From Candidatus Altimarinota bacterium (GTDB lineage: Bacteria; Patescibacteriota; Gracilibacteria; BD1-5; UBA2023), in contig JANQGT010000004.1 in the NCBI GenBank assembly GCA_028277205.1, forward strand, positions 104,348 through 138,447: a stretch of DNA of 34,100 nucleotides. Reading direction: 5' to 3'. Position numbers and translations under genes: made by a program. Shown here in pieces: positions 31,122-34,100 of this stretch; position 1 is the first letter of the stretch; each line of letters begins with the position of its first letter. The notes beneath the pieces were generated by a model. That model had not been told where the DNA came from, did not search any database, and saw only the letters and a program-made list of their open reading frames with translations.

Positions 31122-31262
31122 CACATGCAGACCAGTAGATGAAATAATCACAATAATCCGATGCATATCACGATTTTGCATATCGACAAAAAAGCAAAAA
31201 TTGCCACTATAAAAAATCTCTGATAAAATACTCATGACCCCTCCAGTATCCTCATATCGATC

Positions 31263-31571
31263 ATGCGAAGGACCGTATCGGTGTTACTCATGCTCATCTC
31301 GCTCATTTCACTGTCCTCGTGCGCATTCGTCGGGGACGATCCCATCAGCCCCCGAGAAGAAGACGCAGTCTACGGATTCGTCTCGGGATTCGGACATGGA
31401 CTGCTCGCTCCGTACTCGCTGCTCGCCCGGCAGGTCGCGGATGTGGGGATGTACGCCACACCAAACAACGGCTTTATGTACGACGCCGGATTTTTGATCG
31501 GGGTATTTTTCGCGATCTCGCCCGTCGGATTTTTCGCACTCGTCGGCGCCGTAGTGCTATTGTTGCTTTAG
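31263..31571 (+). CDS. Small membrane protein with lipoprotein-like signal
   Basis: MRRTVSVLLMLISLISLSSCAFVGDDPISPREEDAVYGFVSGFGHGLLAPYSLLARQVADVGMYATPNNGFMYDAGFLIGVFFAISPVGFFALVGAVVLLLL; LSSC lipobox; TAG stop. Confidence 0.75.
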   Translation: MRRTVSVLLMLISLISLSSCAFVGDDPISPREEDAVYGFVSGFGHGLLAPYSLLARQVADVGMYATPNNGFMYDAGFLIGVFFAISPVGFFALVGAVVLLLL

Positions 31572-32524
31572 GCTTTCGCGGGCATGGCAGTCCCGATGAA
31601 AAAAGGATGTGCCTGCAGCTCGCGATAAACGCTAAAGAGAATCGTGGACACGAGACCGTCTATGAGAAAAAACCGGGCAAGGTGGACGACATATCCGTCC
31701 CCGAGCATCTCAAACAGAGTATGCGCCATGCCAAACACGAGGAAAAACGGCAGTGAGACGAGGATGATTTTTATGACTTTGAGGCGGGAAAGATCCCAGC
31801 TCCCGCTCTGAAGCGCGCGCGCCGACAGACGCTCATCCGAGATCGAGAGCGGGATATACGCCCAGACAAACCGGAAAACTATCCAGACGAGGATGATGAT
31901 CGCGAGCAGTGTCAATAGATTGACGATCCACGGGGCGAGAGCAGACAGCGGCAGAGAGATCCCGACGAGAAATACCCCCAGCACCCACACGACGAGCACT
32001 GCGAGTACCGGCACCGCCTGGATAGCGCCGAGCGCGACAAATGTCCCGAGACGACGAAGCGATCGATACGGATAGTCGGCGAGAGTGAGGGGCGCTCCGC
32101 GATGATACGAGTCCAGCAGCCGAAACAAGAGCGTATACGCATACGCGATAAAAAGCGCCATGATGGAAAACGCGATGAGTCCGCAGAGGACCGCCACGGC
32201 GAGCTCTCGCCAGTTTTCCACCAGAAATTCGTATCCGGCGAGCCCCAGCGACTCTCACGCGCCGGCGGCAAACAGCGTGATATCCCGGATAACCTCGGCA
32301 GTCAAGCGATCCTGCAGACGATAGTAGACTGCGACCACACCGATGAGAAATGGGATCGACAGCACGATACCCCCGATCGTCGCGTAGATAAAGAGCGCCA
32401 TTTTATGCAGACTCCAGTGCAGAAAGTACCGGTACGGAAGTATCGTCGAATACGCAACGCGAGAAAAACAATCAAGATATCGAGAGAGCATGACAGCCGA
32501 GAAAATAAAGACAATGCAAATCAT
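31568..32524 (-). CDS. Multi-pass membrane protein of unknown function
   Basis: Track ORFs 32255..32524 and 31568..32221 are one frame joined by TGA at 32255 (FAAGAG-ESLGLAGYEFLVENWRELAVAVLCGLIAFSIMALF...); TAA stop. Confidence 0.8.
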
Positions 32525-32787
32525 GGTATGAAACGAGTGCGTGAAATCAAGTGGCAGATTGCGAGAGATGATATTACCGGTATGATGATTGCGTCTTTGT
32601 GATGGGATCAGACGCCATCAAACACGAAACCTCCGATCAAAATGGGACTTTTGAAAAACGCACGGCATCCAAGACAGATGCCATCCTGTATTTTTTCGTG
32701 ACGATTTTTTCAAAAGCAAACAAGGGATTTTTTTGCCAATCTGGGACTTTTTCGTAGACTTCTAAATTGTTCTTTTTGCTTTGGCAT

Positions 32788-34100
32788 ATGCTTCGGACTC
32801 ATACCTGCGGCGAGCTGTCCGCATCACACATCGGCGAGACTATCACTCTCTGCGGCTGGGTCGCAAATCGACGCGATCACGGCGGCATTATTTTCATCGA
32901 TCTGCGGGATCGGTATGGCATCACACAAACCGTTTTCGATCCGGAGGAGTCCGAGCATGCGTGGAAAATCGCGGATACGTTTCGATCGGAGTACGTCGTA
33001 CGACTCGTCGGAAATGTCCGGAGACGTCCGCAATGACAGCAAAACAGCGACCTCAAAACCGGGGAAATCGAGATCATCATCGACACCGCAGAGATCCTCA
33101 CGCGTTCGCAGACGCCTCCGTTTGAGATCTCGGAGCATGCAAACGCAAGCGAGGATATCCGCATGCGCTACCGCTATCTGGATCTGCGCCGCGGTCGGAC
33201 AGTGCGAAATATCGAGTTTCGAGCACGTATGAATCACTTTACCCGAAACTGGTTTTTCGAGGCGGGATTTCTGGAGGTGCAGACCCCGCTTTTCACCGTG
33301 TCGAGTCCGGAGGGCGCGCGCGACTACTTGATCCCGTCGCGCATCCACCAGGGAAAATTTTACGCGCTGCCGCAGGCGCCTCAGCAGTACAAACAACTCC
33401 TGATGGTCGGCGGCGTCGATCGCTATTTTCAGCTTGCACCCTGCTTTCGGGATGAGGATCCGCGCGCCGATCGCCATAGCTGCGAATTTTATCAGATCGA
33501 CTGCGAGATGAGTTTCGTAGAGCAGGATGATGTCTTTGCCATCGTAGAGGGCTACATCCGTGATCTGGTGCGCGAGGTCGTACCGGATAAGCATATCACC
33601 GACAATTCGTTTACGCGCATACCCTATCGCGAGGCGATGGATCGCTACGGCACGGACAAGCCGGATATCCGATTCGGCATGATGTTTGAGGATATGACGC
33701 AGGATTTTCGACAGAGCGGTTTTTCCGTATTTGCCAGTGCTGTCGCGAGCGGAGGCGTCGTGAAAGCCATGAAACTGGAAGCAAAAACAATGACTCGGTC
33801 GGAGATCGACAGTCTGACCGAGATAGCAAAAAGTGCCGGTGCCAAGGGGCTCGCGTATATCGTGTACGAGGCGGAGGAAGCCAGAAGTCCCATCCTGAAA
33901 TTTCTCGCGGATACGGAGCTGCGGGCGATACAGGAAAAGTTGTCGCCGAAGCCAGGCGACATGATTTTTTTCGCGGCGGACGAGTACGACACTGCCGTGA
34001 AAGTGCTCGGCACCGTACGAAACACGCTCCGAGACTGGTACGATCTCGCCGATGCGCGAGCGCTCGCATTCGCGTGGATCCCGGATTTTCCCATGTACGA
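32788..34100 (+). CDS. aspS: Aspartyl-tRNA synthetase (3' truncated by window edge)
   Basis: [52 protein letters not shown]...[22 protein letters not shown] (TGA 33034)...[104 protein letters not shown]... Confidence 0.96.

Overview
The window comes from a bacterium that reads UGA as glycine (translation table 25), which points to the Gracilibacteria/Absconditabacteria (BD1-5/SR1) part of the CPR. In-frame TGA falls at conserved Gly positions in many core genes: ComM 'AAAG*HNILMSGPPGSGKT' (* = TGA), the Walker A of a VirD4-like ATPase, and ABC transporter, UvrA, MurB, GrpE, GalU, RsuA-family and AspRS positions. All complete genes I read end in TAA or TAG. The supplied standard-code ORF track therefore fragments or misses many genes. 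Reading through TGA gives: a large SLH-domain surface protein (truncated at the left edge, absent from the track); rsuA-family, murB and uvrA; an ABC exporter; a secreted Asn-ladder beta-solenoid protein; galU; khpA-like, rpsP, rpmB, rpsJ and tuf with three tRNAs; a secreted pentapeptide-repeat protein; an orphan phage terminase large subunit; a nucleoside-deoxyribosyltransferase-like protein; grpE; rpmE; a ProX-like editing protein; a two-gene type IV secretion-like module; comM; two membrane proteins; and aspS (truncated at the right edge). Several CDSs missing from the track were recovered by hand. Homology calls come from motif recognition only; no searches were run.
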